Source: Sphingomonas abietis
Lineage (GTDB): Bacteria > Pseudomonadota > Alphaproteobacteria > Sphingomonadales > Sphingomonadaceae
Direction: 5' to 3'
DNA length: 64,000 nucleotides
Assembly: GCF_027625475.1 (NCBI RefSeq)
Contig: NZ_CP115174.1
Location: forward strand, 4,000,501-4,064,500
A program made the translations under genes and the position numbers. Numbering within the stretch: the first letter of the stretch is position 1; every line of letters starts with the position of its first letter. Positions 28,441 to 38,086 of this stretch are shown here, in pieces. The notes beneath the pieces are model-generated. The model did no database searches, was not told the origin of the DNA, and saw only the letters and a list, made by a program, of their open reading frames with translations.

Positions 28441-30219
28441 TCACCCGATGCGGGTCTGCCAGAATTCGTGCGCGGCTTCGGGCGTCAGCGGCATACCGTA
28501 GAAATAGCCCTGCCCATGGCTGCACCCCAAGGCCGCCAGCGTCTGGCTCAGTTCGATCGACTCGACGCCCTCGGCCGTCGTCGTCTTGCCGAGCGCATCG
28601 GCGAGGCTGAGCACCGCGCGCACGATCGCCACCTTGTCGCGATCAGCCAGCATCCCCGAGACGAAGCTGCGATCGATCTTGAGATTGTCGATCGGCAGCT
28701 TGCGCAGATAGCTGAGCGACGAATAGCCGGTGCCGAAATCGTCCATCGCGACCCGCACGTTGAGCGACTTCAAGGCCTGCAGCGCGCGCGTCGTCCGCTC
28801 CGGATCCTGCACGATCGCGCTCTCGGTCAGCTCGACCGTCAGCCGCCCGCCATCGATGCCGTGGGTGGCGAGCGCGGCGGCGATCACGCCCGGCACGTCA
28901 TCGCGCGCCAGCTGGATCGCCGAGACGTTGACGCTCATCGAGATCGGGATCGGACGGCCGGCGGCGGCATCCCAGCGCGCCAGCGTCGCCAGCGCGGTAT
29001 CCACCGCCCAGCGGCCGAGCGGCACGATCAGGCCAGCCTCCTCCGCGACCGGAATGAACTCGCCCGGATCGATGACGCCGCGCACCGGATGGGTCCAGCG
29101 CGCCAGCGCCTCGAAACCCGCGACGCGATTCGCCCCGAGATCCATGATCGGCTGGAAGGCCAGCCGCAGATCGCCCTGATCGATCGCGCGGCGCAATTCG
29201 GTTTCGAGATCGAGCTTGTAGCGCGCGCACGCCGCCTCGCCCGAATGGTGGACCTCGACCCGACCGCTGGTCTTGGCGCGCTTCAGCGCGAACTGCGCGT
29301 TGCGGACCAGTTCCTCGCCGCTGGTGCGCTCGTCGCCGATCATCGCGCAGCCGATCGCGCATTCCAGGCCGACTTCGAACCGGGCGAGCCGGAACGGCGT
29401 GGACAGGACCGACTGGATGCGCCGCGCCGCCGACGGCGCATCGTCCGGCCCGTTGGCGAGGCGTAGCAGGATGCCGAACTCGTCGCCGCCGACCCGCGCG
29501 AGCATATCGCCCGCGCGCAATGTCGAGATCAGGCGACGGGCGACGGTGATGATCACCTCGTCGCCGGCGACCCCGCCCAGGCTTTCGTTGATTCGGCTGA
29601 AACGGGAAAGATCGACCAGCAGCACGGCATGGCCCACGCCGCGGGGCGCGGCGACGACATCGTCCACCGCCTCCGCGAAGGCCGAGCGATTGGGCAGGCC
29701 GGTCAGGCTGTCGTGCAGCAGTTCGGCGCGCAGCGAGCGGGCATTCTCGATTTCGGTGGTGCGATCGACCAGGGTCAGCAGGCAGCGCGCCGGGATGTTG
29801 GGAAGCCGCTGGAGCCGCGAGATCGAGACCTGGAAATGGCGGCCGGACACCTGATCGCCGTCCCGCCAATCGAATCGGGTCTCCTGCTCGGTGCCGTCGA
29901 AGAAATCACGTATCGGCCGGGCCATGCCGGGGCTGTCGATCACCGACACCGGCTGCCTGGACGGCCGCCAGCCATCGAGCGCGGTATAGCGTTCGTTGCA
30001 GGCGCCGACGAGCAGGCGCCCCGCCTCGTCCTCGGCCAGAATCGCAGCCGCGATCGGCAGCGCATCGAGATAGGTCTGGCGAACGGAGAGCATCATCTCC
30101 CACATTTCGGCCGACATCGCCTCGATGCACGGTGGCTCGTCCACCGGACGCAGGGGGGCCGGCGCCGCCCTGTCCACGGGCGGCGTACTGGATCTCCGGC
30201 TCGCCTCGGCCATACGCAT
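28441..30219 (-). CDS. GGDEF-EAL bifunctional c-di-GMP protein with PAS-like N-terminus
   Basis: 592 residues. An N-terminal PAS-like region (about 40-155) precedes a GGDEF domain with intact GGDEF (244-248) and an inhibitory-site RxxD (RAGD, 235-238) exactly five residues before it. The EAL domain has FEALARW (370-372), SVNVS, VELTES, MDDFGTGYSS, LKID and AEGVE, all expected catalytic residues. It could both make and degrade cyclic di-GMP; which activity dominates is not known. No membrane helix, so probably cytosolic. The start at 30219 (or 30213) avoids overlap with parC. It lies 25 bases downstream of parC. Confidence 0.88.
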   Translation of the reverse strand: MRMAEASRRSSTPPVDRAAPAPLRPVDEPPCIEAMSAEMWEMMLSVRQTYLDALPIAAAILAEDEAGRLLVGACNERYTALDGWRPSRQPVSVIDSPGMARPIRDFFDGTEQETRFDWRDGDQVSGRHFQVSISRLQRLPNIPARCLLTLVDRTTEIENARSLRAELLHDSLTGLPNRSAFAEAVDDVVAAPRGVGHAVLLVDLSRFSRINESLGGVAGDEVIITVARRLISTLRAGDMLARVGGDEFGILLRLANGPDDAPSAARRIQSVLSTPFRLARFEVGLECAIGCAMIGDERTSGEELVRNAQFALKRAKTSGRVEVHHSGEAACARYKLDLETELRRAIDQGDLRLAFQPIMDLGANRVAGFEALARWTHPVRGVIDPGEFIPVAEEAGLIVPLGRWAVDTALATLARWDAAAGRPIPISMSVNVSAIQLARDDVPGVIAAALATHGIDGGRLTVELTESAIVQDPERTTRALQALKSLNVRVAMDDFGTGYSSLSYLRKLPIDNLKIDRSFVSGMLADRDKVAIVRAVLSLADALGKTTTAEGVESIELSQTLAALGCSHGQGYFYGMPLTPEAAHEFWQTRIG

Positions 30220-30244
30220 GGGAAGAAGCGATAAACCCGCCGGG

Positions 30245-32554
30245 TTAATCTTTGCTTTCGCTGGTTTCCTGATTCGTCGCGAAAGGCAGCGCCGGCGAGA
30301 AGCGATTGTCGCGCGGGAAGCCGATCGGGGCCATCCGCCCGCCCGCGCCGCGCGCCGTCCGCCACGGATTGAGATCGGCCTCGGTGCGGATGCGGCCGGT
30401 CCCGCCGCCCATCGCCCAGCTGATCCCCGCCTCGAAGCGAATCGCCACCGCATCGGACAGGCCGCCATCGCGGTAGCGCTGGAGCTGGACGCCGGCGCCG
30501 CGCGCCATCTCGGGCAGCTCGCCGATCGGGAACACCACCATCTTGCGGTTGTCGCCGACCACCGCGACATAGTCCGCGCCCGCCACCACCGGCCGGAACA
30601 GCTTCAGCTCGGCGCCGGGGCGCAGGTTCAGCACCTGCTTGCCCTTGCGCGTCTCGGCCACGATGTCGGCGAGCTTGGCCAGGAAGCCGCGCCCGTCCGA
30701 CGAGGCGACCAGCGCCTGCGCACCCGCCCCGCCGCGCGGCACCGGCAGCAGCGCGATCGGCGCGCCCTCGCCCTCCAGATCGATCATCAGCCGCACCGGC
30801 TCACCGAAGCCGCGTCCGCCGGGCAGCTTGTCCGCCGCCAGCGTGAACACCCGGCCATTGGCGGCGACCAGCAGCAGCCGGTCGGTGGTCTGGGCGTGGA
30901 AGGCGAACAGCGGCCCGTCGCCTTCCTTGAACTTCAGCGTATCGGCGGCGGCGAGATCACGGTGGCCGGACATCGCCCGGATCCAGCCGCGTCGGGAGAG
31001 AATCACCGTGATCGGCTCGCGCTCGATCATCGCCTCGAGCGGTATCTCGCGCGCCGGCCCCGATTCGGCGACGGTGGTGCGGCGCGCGCCGAGCGGAGTT
31101 TCCGGCGCATAGCGCTCGCGCAGCTTGCCCAGATCCTTCTTGAGGCGGGTGCGCTGGCGCTGCGGGCTCTCGATCAGCTCGGCGAGGCCCTTGCCCTCCT
31201 TGTCGAGCGCATCGCGCTCCTTCTTGATCTCCATCTCCTCCAGCCGGCGCAGCGAGCGCAGCCGCATGTTGAGGATCGCCTCGACCTGCCGGTCGGTGAG
31301 GCCGAACTCGGCCATCATGATCGGCTTGGGCTCGTCCTCGGAGCGGATGATCTCGATCACCCGATCGAGGTTGAGATAGGCGATCAGGAAGCCGTCGAGC
31401 AGCTCGATCCGGTCCTGGATCTTGGCCAGCCGGTGCTTCGAGCGGTTGACCAGCACCTCGATCTGGTGCGCGACATAGGCCGAGAGCGCCTCGGCCAGGC
31501 TCATCACCCGCGGGGTGCGGCTGGCGTCCAGCACGTTGAGGTTGAGCGGCACCCGGATCTCGAGGTCGGTCAGCCGATAGAGGCTGTCCTTCAGCGTATC
31601 GACATCGACGGTGCGGCTGCGCGGCTCCAGCACGATGCGGATCAGCTCGTCCGATTCGTCGCGGACGTCGGTGAGGATCGGCAGCTTCTTGTCGGTGACC
31701 AGCGCGGCGATCTGCTCGATCAGCTTGGACTTGGCGACGCCATAGGGGATTTCGGTGATCACCAGCTGCCAGGTGCCGCCGGTGAGCTTCTCGGGCTCGG
31801 CGAAGCGGGCACGGGTGCGGAAGCCGCCGCGCCCGGTTTCATAGGCCTCGCGAATCGCGGCGGGGCCGTCGGCGACGATGCCGCCGGTCGGGAAGTCCGG
31901 ACCCTGGACGTATTGGAGCAGGTCGACCACCGAGGCCTCGGGCTTGTCGATCAGGTGGATGGCGGCGTCGATCAGCTCGGCGGCGTTGTGCGGCGGGATC
32001 GAGGTCGCCATGCCGACCGCGATGCCCGATGCGCCATTGGCGAGCAGATTGGGGAAGATGCCCGGAAACACGTCCGGCTCTTCCTCGGCGCCATTATAGG
32101 TCGGATGGAAGCCGACGGTGCCTTCGTCGAGCCCGGCCATCAGGTCGGCCGCGGCATGGGTCATCCGCGCTTCGGTGTAGCGCATGGCGGCGGCGTTATC
32201 GCCGTCGATATTGCCGAAATTGCCCTGCCCGTCGACCAGCGGATAACGCAGCGCGAAAGGCTGGGCGAGGCGGACCATCGCGTCGTAGATCGATTGATCG
32301 CCGTGCGGATGATATTTGCCCATCACCTCGCCGACGACGCGCGCGCACTTCTGGTATGCCGCCGTCGGATCGAGCCGGAGCAGCCGCATCCCCCACAGCA
32401 GCCGGCGATGCACCGGCTTCAGCCCGTCGCGCACGTCCGGCAGCGACCGCGCCGTGATCGTGGACAGCGCATAGACGAGATAGCGCTGCGAGAGCGCCTC
32501 GTCGAAGGGGGTATCGGTATAGGGCTCGGGTGGGAGCGTATCGGAGGCAGCCAT
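30245..32554 (-). CDS. parC: DNA topoisomerase IV subunit A
   Basis: 769 residues. MRYTEARMT carries the catalytic Tyr126. [18 protein letters not shown] is the quinolone-resistance-determining region, and the C-terminal domain has a few GyrA-like beta-pinwheel blades. It lacks a full GyrA box, which favours ParC over GyrA. With ParE it decatenates chromosomes. At the position of E. coli ParC Ser80 there is Gln87, and Glu84 is replaced by Asp91, differences that may be natural to the lineage. The ATG at 32554 starts [14 protein letters not shown]. Confidence 0.93.
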   Translation of the reverse strand: MAASDTLPPEPYTDTPFDEALSQRYLVYALSTITARSLPDVRDGLKPVHRRLLWGMRLLRLDPTAAYQKCARVVGEVMGKYHPHGDQSIYDAMVRLAQPFALRYPLVDGQGNFGNIDGDNAAAMRYTEARMTHAAADLMAGLDEGTVGFHPTYNGAEEEPDVFPGIFPNLLANGASGIAVGMATSIPPHNAAELIDAAIHLIDKPEASVVDLLQYVQGPDFPTGGIVADGPAAIREAYETGRGGFRTRARFAEPEKLTGGTWQLVITEIPYGVAKSKLIEQIAALVTDKKLPILTDVRDESDELIRIVLEPRSRTVDVDTLKDSLYRLTDLEIRVPLNLNVLDASRTPRVMSLAEALSAYVAHQIEVLVNRSKHRLAKIQDRIELLDGFLIAYLNLDRVIEIIRSEDEPKPIMMAEFGLTDRQVEAILNMRLRSLRRLEEMEIKKERDALDKEGKGLAELIESPQRQRTRLKKDLGKLRERYAPETPLGARRTTVAESGPAREIPLEAMIEREPITVILSRRGWIRAMSGHRDLAAADTLKFKEGDGPLFAFHAQTTDRLLLVAANGRVFTLAADKLPGGRGFGEPVRLMIDLEGEGAPIALLPVPRGGAGAQALVASSDGRGFLAKLADIVAETRKGKQVLNLRPGAELKLFRPVVAGADYVAVVGDNRKMVVFPIGELPEMARGAGVQLQRYRDGGLSDAVAIRFEAGISWAMGGGTGRIRTEADLNPWRTARGAGGRMAPIGFPRDNRFSPALPFATNQETSESKD

Positions 32555-32720
32555 GGCGCAGGACTAGCAGGCGACGGGCGCGATGGGGAGGGTGTGGACG
32601 GCGCCACGGCCGAACTTCGCCGGGCGGACGGCGCGGGGGCGGAAGAAGCACGGCCGATCGGCCCGGTGGCGAGCGCCCGGATGGCTGCTGTCGCGCCATA
32701 TGCGGACATTTGATTATATC

Positions 32721-32749
32721 GTCACCCCGGCCCTGAGCCGGGGTCCAGC
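32721..32749 (+). repeat. palindromic repeat, left flank of the GIY-YIG gene
   Basis: Same family as 8889-8917: GTCA then stem ACCCCGGC/GCCGGGGT around loop CCTGA, ending CCAGC. It ends 5 bases beyond the stop of the GIY-YIG relic and may also act as its terminator. Confidence 0.75.
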
Positions 32750-32754
32750 TGCTT

Positions 32755-33046
32755 TCAGGCGAACGTGGCGAACAGATCTTGCCAGTCTGGATTCCCGCTT
32801 TCGATCAATGCAAACTTCCAGTCTCGCCGCCAGCGTTTCAGCCGTTTCCCATGTGCGATGCAGGCCGTTATGTCGTTGCCACGCTCGGCCCAGACGAGGC
32901 GAGTGAGGTCGTAGCGTCTGGAAAAAATCGGATCCGTCACCGCTACGATGCTGGCCGACCCGCGCACGAAGGTCGGCTGTGACGCCGACGTAGATCGTGC
33001 CGCGATAACGACCTGCCATCATGTAGACCCAGCCGCCGGTCATCAT
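32755..33046 (-). pseudogene. GIY-YIG endonuclease-like protein, frameshifted and lacking the catalytic Glu
   Basis: Two frames together give about 97 residues. The N-terminal part reads GGWVYMMAGRYRGTIYVGVT plus ADLRARVGQHRSGDGSDF (GIY and YVG strands and the conserved Arg). The C-terminal part reads RRYDLTRLVWAERGNDITAC then IAHGKRLKRWRRDWK. They join if one T is removed from the T6 run (32922-32927 on the plus strand as A6). In relatives the AHGKRLK position is normally Glu (HEK/REK), the metal ligand, so this copy looks dead twice over. The gene is framed closely by inverted palindromes at 32721-32749 and 33082-33110. Confidence 0.8.
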
Positions 33047-33081
33047 ATCCGTTCCCATCCCTCGCATGGAAAGGAAGACAA

Positions 33082-33110
33082 GCTGGACCCCGGGTCAAGC
33101 CCGGGGTGAC
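33082..33110 (-). repeat. palindromic repeat, right flank of the GIY-YIG gene
   Basis: Inverted relative to the left copy. Read on the minus strand: GTCA, stem ACCCCGGG/CCCGGGGT, loop CTTGA, ending CCAGC. It differs from the left copy by paired stem changes. It lies 36 bases upstream of the relic's ATG. Confidence 0.75.
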
Positions 33111-33152
33111 GCGACCGAGATCGACTGCATCCACCAATCCCGGCCATCTTCC

Positions 33153-34496
33153 TCACCCCGCCCGCCGACGCCGCTCCACCCAGGTATAGAGCAGCCCCGG
33201 CACCACCAGCCCCGGCAGCCAGCCGATGTCGGCGCCGATCAGCTTGGCCATCGGGCCGCTCCACGCGGCGATCTGGAGGAAGGGCAGCTCGATCAGGATC
33301 GACAGGGCGTAGATCGCCAGCGTCGATCGGTTGTAGCGGCCATATTGCCCGTCGAGATCGAACATGTCGGGCACCGCATAGCGGCCGTGGCGGACCCAGT
33401 AATAGTCGGCGAGATTGATCGCGCTCCACGGCACCAGCAGATAGACCATGATCCCGAGCATATCGCCGAAGACATGCTCGAAATGGCCGCCCGTCTCGAT
33501 CGCGATCATGGTGGCGATCGCGATCAGCGCCGCCAGCAGCGCGAGCTTGGCACCGCGCCCCATGCTCTCCCGGCGGTGAAAGCCGGTCAGCACGCCGGCC
33601 GACGCCATATAGGCGCTGTAGAGCGTCATCACGTTGCCGAGCAGCAGCCCGATGATGATCAGCAGCCGCGCCGGCAGCGCGAACGGGCCGAACAGCGCCG
33701 GGATGGCGATGCCGGGGCTGCTGGCGATCGGCGGGAAATCGGCGGCCAGCCACGCGCCCAGCGCCATCGTCAGGGTCGAACCCAGGAAGACGCCGAGCGC
33801 GGTCGCCCAGAAGGTCCGCGCGGTCGCGGTGGTGGACGGCAGATAGCGCGAATAATCCGCCACATAGGGGCCATAGCTCAGCCCCCACGCCGTCGCCTGC
33901 GTCACCGTCGCGATGAAGGCCGCGAGCACGAAGCCACCCGGCGCCGGCGGTGCCGAGGCTCCGCTTCCCTGCGTCAGCAGGATCAGCACCGTGCCGGCGA
34001 ACAGCAGCCCGCTCAGCACCGCCATCACCGCGCCGAGGCGATGAATCCATTCATAGCCGGCGAAGGCGACCAGCACCGTCCCCGCCCCGAACATGATCGG
34101 CGCGGCGACCGGGCCGAGCCCGAAGGTCGCCGCCATCGCATCCTGCACCAGCGCGCCGTTGGCGGCGTTGTAGAGCGTGTAGGTGACGACCACCGCCAGC
34201 AGCGGCAGCGCGGCGCCCAGCACGCCGAACTGGGCGCGGCTCTGGATCATCTGCGGGATGCCGAGATGCGGGCCCTGGGCGGAATGCGCCGCCATGAACA
34301 GCGTGCCGATCGCATTGCCGATCACCAGCGCGAGCAGCGCCCAGCCGAACGACAGGCCGGCGAACACGCCCAGCATCCCGACGGTGAGGCAGACCAGCGA
34401 GAGATTGGTGCTGAACCAGATCGTGAAGAGCCGGCGCGGATGCCCATAACGCTCGCTTTCGGGGACGAAACCGATGCTGTGCGTCTCGACTACCAT
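33153..34496 (-). CDS. NCS1-family nucleobase/cation symporter
   Basis: 447 residues with about twelve membrane helices. PESERYGHPRRLFTIWFSTN and SLVCLTVGMLGVFAG match the NCS1 N-terminus, with later SYGPYVADYSRYLP and PWSAINLADYYWVRHGRYAV as family signatures. Members import uracil, allantoin, hydantoins or cytosine with H+ or Na+. The substrate is unresolved here, and no degradative genes lie nearby. It follows a bile-acid-symporter-like gene by 15 bases and may be cotranscribed with it. Confidence 0.88.
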   Translation of the reverse strand: MVVETHSIGFVPESERYGHPRRLFTIWFSTNLSLVCLTVGMLGVFAGLSFGWALLALVIGNAIGTLFMAAHSAQGPHLGIPQMIQSRAQFGVLGAALPLLAVVVTYTLYNAANGALVQDAMAATFGLGPVAAPIMFGAGTVLVAFAGYEWIHRLGAVMAVLSGLLFAGTVLILLTQGSGASAPPAPGGFVLAAFIATVTQATAWGLSYGPYVADYSRYLPSTTATARTFWATALGVFLGSTLTMALGAWLAADFPPIASSPGIAIPALFGPFALPARLLIIIGLLLGNVMTLYSAYMASAGVLTGFHRRESMGRGAKLALLAALIAIATMIAIETGGHFEHVFGDMLGIMVYLLVPWSAINLADYYWVRHGRYAVPDMFDLDGQYGRYNRSTLAIYALSILIELPFLQIAAWSGPMAKLIGADIGWLPGLVVPGLLYTWVERRRRAG

Positions 34497-34511
34497 GCCA
34501 CCCCCGGATCG

Positions 34512-35498
34512 TTACGCCGCCACCCCGGCCGGCCCCTTCTGTGTGGCATATCGCTTGGCCATCACCGAACAAATCATCAGCTGCGCCTGGTGGAAGATCA
34601 TCAGCGGCAGCAGCAACATGCCGACCTGCGCCGGCGGGAAGATCGCGGCGGCGAGCGGCACGCCGGCGACGAGGCTCTTCTTGGAGCCGCAGAAGCGCCA
34701 GACGATCTCGTCCTCGCGCGCCCAGCCGAGCGCGCGCGATGCCCATAAGGTCGCCACCAGCACGATCGCCAGCATGACGACGCCGATCGCCAGCGCCGCG
34801 AGCAGATCGCCGACATCGGTCTGGTGCCACAGCCCCTCCACCACCGCCGCCGAGAAGACGGTGTAGACCAGGAACAGGATCGAGCCGCGATCGACCCGGC
34901 CGACCAGCGGCTTGTGGCGATCGATGAAGCCGCCGATCCAGGGGCGCAGCATATGGCCCGCCGCGAAGGGCAGCAGCAATTGGCCGCCGATCTTGAGGAT
35001 CGCGTCGAGCGCCTGCGCGCCGCTGCTGCCGCCCGCCCCCATCAGCCATTGCGCGAGCAGCGGCGTCGCGAAGATGCCGACGATGCTGGACAGCGAGGCC
35101 GATCCGATCGCCGCCGGCACGTCGCCGCCGGCGATCGAGGTGAAGGCGATCGAGGATTGCACGGTCGATGGCAGCAGCGAGAGATAGAGCAGCCCCGCCG
35201 CCATCGCCGGCGCGACCTGCCACGCCACGGCCTCGGCGCCCAGGCCGAGCAGCGGGTAGAAGAGGAAGCTGGTCGCCAGCACGGCGAGGTGCAGCTTCCA
35301 TTTGGACGCCCCCGCCACGATCGCGGCGCGGCTGAGCTTGGCGCCGTGGAGGAAGAACAGCAGCAGGATCGCGCCATCGGCCAGCCATCCCGCGATGCTC
35401 GCCCCCCATCCTCGCGCCGGCAGCAGGCTGGCCAGCGTGACGGTGCCGATCAGCATCAGCAGGAAGGGATCGAACAGGGCGGACAATCGGCGCAACAT
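34512..35498 (-). CDS. SBF-like bile acid:sodium symporter family protein
   Basis: 328 residues, about ten hydrophobic helices. LLFFLHGAKLSRAAIVAG, LPSTVQSSIAFTSIAGGD and FCGSKKSLVAGVPLA are typical of the SBF-like (PF13593-type) group related to ArsB/ASBT transporters. Bacterial members carry organic anions. The natural substrate is unknown. It is divergent from nothing close by and precedes the NCS1 gene in the same direction. Confidence 0.85.
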   Translation of the reverse strand: MLRRLSALFDPFLLMLIGTVTLASLLPARGWGASIAGWLADGAILLLFFLHGAKLSRAAIVAGASKWKLHLAVLATSFLFYPLLGLGAEAVAWQVAPAMAAGLLYLSLLPSTVQSSIAFTSIAGGDVPAAIGSASLSSIVGIFATPLLAQWLMGAGGSSGAQALDAILKIGGQLLLPFAAGHMLRPWIGGFIDRHKPLVGRVDRGSILFLVYTVFSAAVVEGLWHQTDVGDLLAALAIGVVMLAIVLVATLWASRALGWAREDEIVWRFCGSKKSLVAGVPLAAAIFPPAQVGMLLLPLMIFHQAQLMICSVMAKRYATQKGPAGVAA

Positions 35499-35552
35499 GC
35501 CCGCCGACTAGCCTATCCGGGCACGATCGCGAAGCCGCTTGCTGCCGGCCTG

Positions 35553-36953
35553 TCAGGTCGTCGCCGTGCAAGCCGGCGAAACCGCCGGCAGCTTCATCGC
35601 GGCGGACGGCTTGCCGGCTGCCAGGGACGAGTCCGCGATCGCTTCGGTGACGAATCCGGCGTCGAGCTGGCTGAAGCCGATGGCCATGACCGCTTCGCGT
35701 ACCTCCCGGCAGAAATGCGTCGCGTCGGCGCCGGGGCCATCCAGTACCTTCAGATCGTCCGCCCACCAGGGCTGCTGGCGCAGATAGCCGCCGAGCGTGC
35801 CGATGCCGGTCGCCGCCGCGTCGCTCAGCAGCGGGAAGCCGAGCACTTCGCCCAGATGGCCGCGAATCTCCTTGCCGGCCTGGGTAGCGGCCAGCGCAAA
35901 TGCGCCCTCGCATCCCTGGTCACTCGTCACGCCGGCACCGCAGTCGATGACGGTGGCGGCGAAAGCGGAGACGTGCGGCTGATCGAAACGCACCGTCCAG
36001 ATGCCGACCGACGCAAAATCCAGCTCGCCGGCCGTGCGGGGCGACCGCGACCGCGCGTCTTCCTCGCCCGCGGGCGAGACGGGCCGATCCCACTGCCCCT
36101 GCCGGCGCGGGATATGGAGCGTGATATCAATCCCCTTCCAGCTGCGCACCGGCTGATCGACGATCTGGCTTTCCTCCAACTTCGTCGCGAACAGATCGTT
36201 GATGGCGCCATCGATCGCGTTCGCGATATCCTTGTTGCCGGGTGCCGAGATCGAGGTCAGCAGCGCGGGCGGCGCGGCCATCACCTTGGTCGCGGTGACG
36301 ACGGCGGCCAGCGCACTTCCCGCCACCGAGGATTCGACGCTGTCATTGCCCTTGAGATCAACCGTGACCGACGCGACATCGCCATCCGCGCCGGCACGCA
36401 CCAGGAAGACCGGAAAATCGCTCGCGGTGTGGCGGATCGTCCGGCCGAACACCTCGCCGCCGCTGCGCGTGCTGTCATGCGTCACCGTGACCAGCGGCAC
36501 GGTCGCGACAAACGCGCCGGCATGGACATTCACCGCCAACGCCTCGCTGTGCCGCGTCCCCACGAAGAAACGCTCGATCGGTGAGCGTTTCCGATAGGGA
36601 TAGATTTCGGCGTTTCCCCCCTGCGAGCCATCCCGGCTCTCATTCTGCGAATCGATCAGCAGCCGCGTGTAGCTGCCACTGGGAATATAATGGGCCACCG
36701 CGCTCGTCTGGATCTGGGATATCGGCGTGAGCAATATGAGGCTCTGGCTCGCGCCGGGTTTCGCGCGCTCGTTCACAATGCCAGTGATCGCCGCCGACAA
36801 GCCAAGATCAGTTTTGATCGATGTCAGATCATTTGGCGGGGGGAGATCTTTCAACGTCGACATCGTCGTCGATATCGTCGGACGCCTTTCAGCGCATCCC
36901 GCCAATGCGATCGCCAAAGCCAACAGGTTCGCCGCCCAGCCGATGCGTTGCAT
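35553..36953 (-). CDS. putative lipoprotein, 466 aa
   Basis: The N-terminus MQRIGWAANLLALAIALAGC has a lipobox (LAGC), predicting lipidation and a membrane anchor. The rest is soluble, with a serine/threonine-rich beta-type composition and several cysteines late in the chain (VIDCGAGVTSDQGCEG, THFCREV, SPACTATT). Repeated short hydrophobic strands suggest a beta-rich periplasmic or surface protein. The ATG at 36953 follows a G-rich ribosome-binding site. AT content is slightly higher than in neighbours. No family is recognised. Confidence 0.6.
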   Translation of the reverse strand: MQRIGWAANLLALAIALAGCAERRPTISTTMSTLKDLPPPNDLTSIKTDLGLSAAITGIVNERAKPGASQSLILLTPISQIQTSAVAHYIPSGSYTRLLIDSQNESRDGSQGGNAEIYPYRKRSPIERFFVGTRHSEALAVNVHAGAFVATVPLVTVTHDSTRSGGEVFGRTIRHTASDFPVFLVRAGADGDVASVTVDLKGNDSVESSVAGSALAAVVTATKVMAAPPALLTSISAPGNKDIANAIDGAINDLFATKLEESQIVDQPVRSWKGIDITLHIPRRQGQWDRPVSPAGEEDARSRSPRTAGELDFASVGIWTVRFDQPHVSAFAATVIDCGAGVTSDQGCEGAFALAATQAGKEIRGHLGEVLGFPLLSDAAATGIGTLGGYLRQQPWWADDLKVLDGPGADATHFCREVREAVMAIGFSQLDAGFVTEAIADSSLAAGKPSAAMKLPAVSPACTATT

Positions 36954-37074
36954 CCATCCCCCCCTCTCGCGCCGTCCCCACGGCACGCCGGAGATATTGC
37001 CTTCGCCCCCCGTCACCGGCGAGTCCTATCGGATCCACAATGCCTCCATCCTGGAGGCATCGCAGCCCCGCCCT

Positions 37075-37983
37075 TCACCCCTGCCGCTGATCCTGCCGTA
37101 TCTCGGCGAGCAGCCATTCGCGGAAGCGCTTGATCTTGGGCGTGCCGCGGCGGTGCTCGGGCGCGACCAGCCAATAGGCGTTGCCGCGCGTCGACACCTG
37201 GTCGAACAGCCGCACCAGCCGCCCTTCGGCCAGATCGTTGCGCCAGAAGAACGGGGTCAGCATCGCGACACCCTGCCCGGCCATCGCGGCATTGCCCTCG
37301 TTCGCCTGCGAATCCATGCGGACGCCGGAGCGCAAGCGGCCCTTCGGCACCTCGATCCCCGCCTCGTTCAGCCACCAGGGCCACCATGGATCCTGCGGCG
37401 AGATCATCGGCAGCCGGATCAGATCGGCGAGTTCCAGCCGGCCGCCATGACGGGCCAGGAAACCGGGGCTGCACATCGGGGTGAAGTCGATCGGGATCAG
37501 CAGATCGGCGTCCAGCCCCGGCCAGGGGCCGAGCCCGGCGCGGATCGCGACATCCACCTCGTCGATGGAGAAATCGGCCAGCGTATCGCTGACGGACAGG
37601 CGCACCGCCATTTCGGGATGGCCCATCTGGAAGCCGCCCAGCCGCCATGCCAGCCAGGTGTTGGCGAAGGTCTGCGACGACGAGATGGTCAGCATCCCCT
37701 CATCCTCGGCGCGCAGCTCGGCGAAGGCGCCGTCGATCGCGTCGAAGGCCCGGCCGACGGGGACTGCGGCACGACGCCCCGCCTCGGTCAGCACCACCCG
37801 CCGGCGCTCGCGCCGGAACAGGGCGACGCCGACCCGCTCCTCCAGCAATTTGACCTGATAGGAGACCGCCGCCTGGGTCATGCCGAGCTCGGCGGCGGCG
37901 GCGGTGAAATTCTCGTGGCGCGCGGCCGCCTCGAACACCCGGACGGCGGCAAGGGGGGGCAGGCGACGCATGGCCTGAAGCAT
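37075..37983 (-). CDS. LysR-family transcriptional regulator (GcvA-like)
   Basis: 302 residues. The winged HTH is RRLPPLAAVRVFEAAARHEN, followed by FTAAAAELGMTQAAVSYQVK; the effector domain begins LTISSSQTFANTWLAWRLGG. The RLPPLAAVRVFEAAARH opening and FTPMCSPGFLA strand resemble GcvA-type regulators. The target is unknown, but it is divergent from a 54-codon gene, and LysR proteins usually control the divergent neighbour. Start at 37983 or 37971. Confidence 0.9.
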   Translation of the reverse strand: MLQAMRRLPPLAAVRVFEAAARHENFTAAAAELGMTQAAVSYQVKLLEERVGVALFRRERRRVVLTEAGRRAAVPVGRAFDAIDGAFAELRAEDEGMLTISSSQTFANTWLAWRLGGFQMGHPEMAVRLSVSDTLADFSIDEVDVAIRAGLGPWPGLDADLLIPIDFTPMCSPGFLARHGGRLELADLIRLPMISPQDPWWPWWLNEAGIEVPKGRLRSGVRMDSQANEGNAAMAGQGVAMLTPFFWRNDLAEGRLVRLFDQVSTRGNAYWLVAPEHRRGTPKIKRFREWLLAEIRQDQRQG

Positions 37984-38016
37984 AAGCCACGCTTATCAAG
38001 TCCGTCGAGTCTTTGG

Positions 38017-38034
38017 TTGGCATCAATGCGCCAA
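38017..38034. promoter_or_regulatory. candidate LysR-type operator
   Basis: TTGG-N10-CCAA, an interrupted palindrome of the T-N11-A class bound by LysR proteins. It lies between the lysR-type gene and the 54-codon gene. Confidence 0.4.
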
Positions 38035-38086
38035 AAACGCCATTTGCGCCGCTGACAACGCTCCCCATGGATAGCAGGAGGATCAC

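Noticed and set aside
30125..32713. 862-codon open frame antisense to parC
   Set aside because: Antisense shadow; the minus-strand parC is certain.
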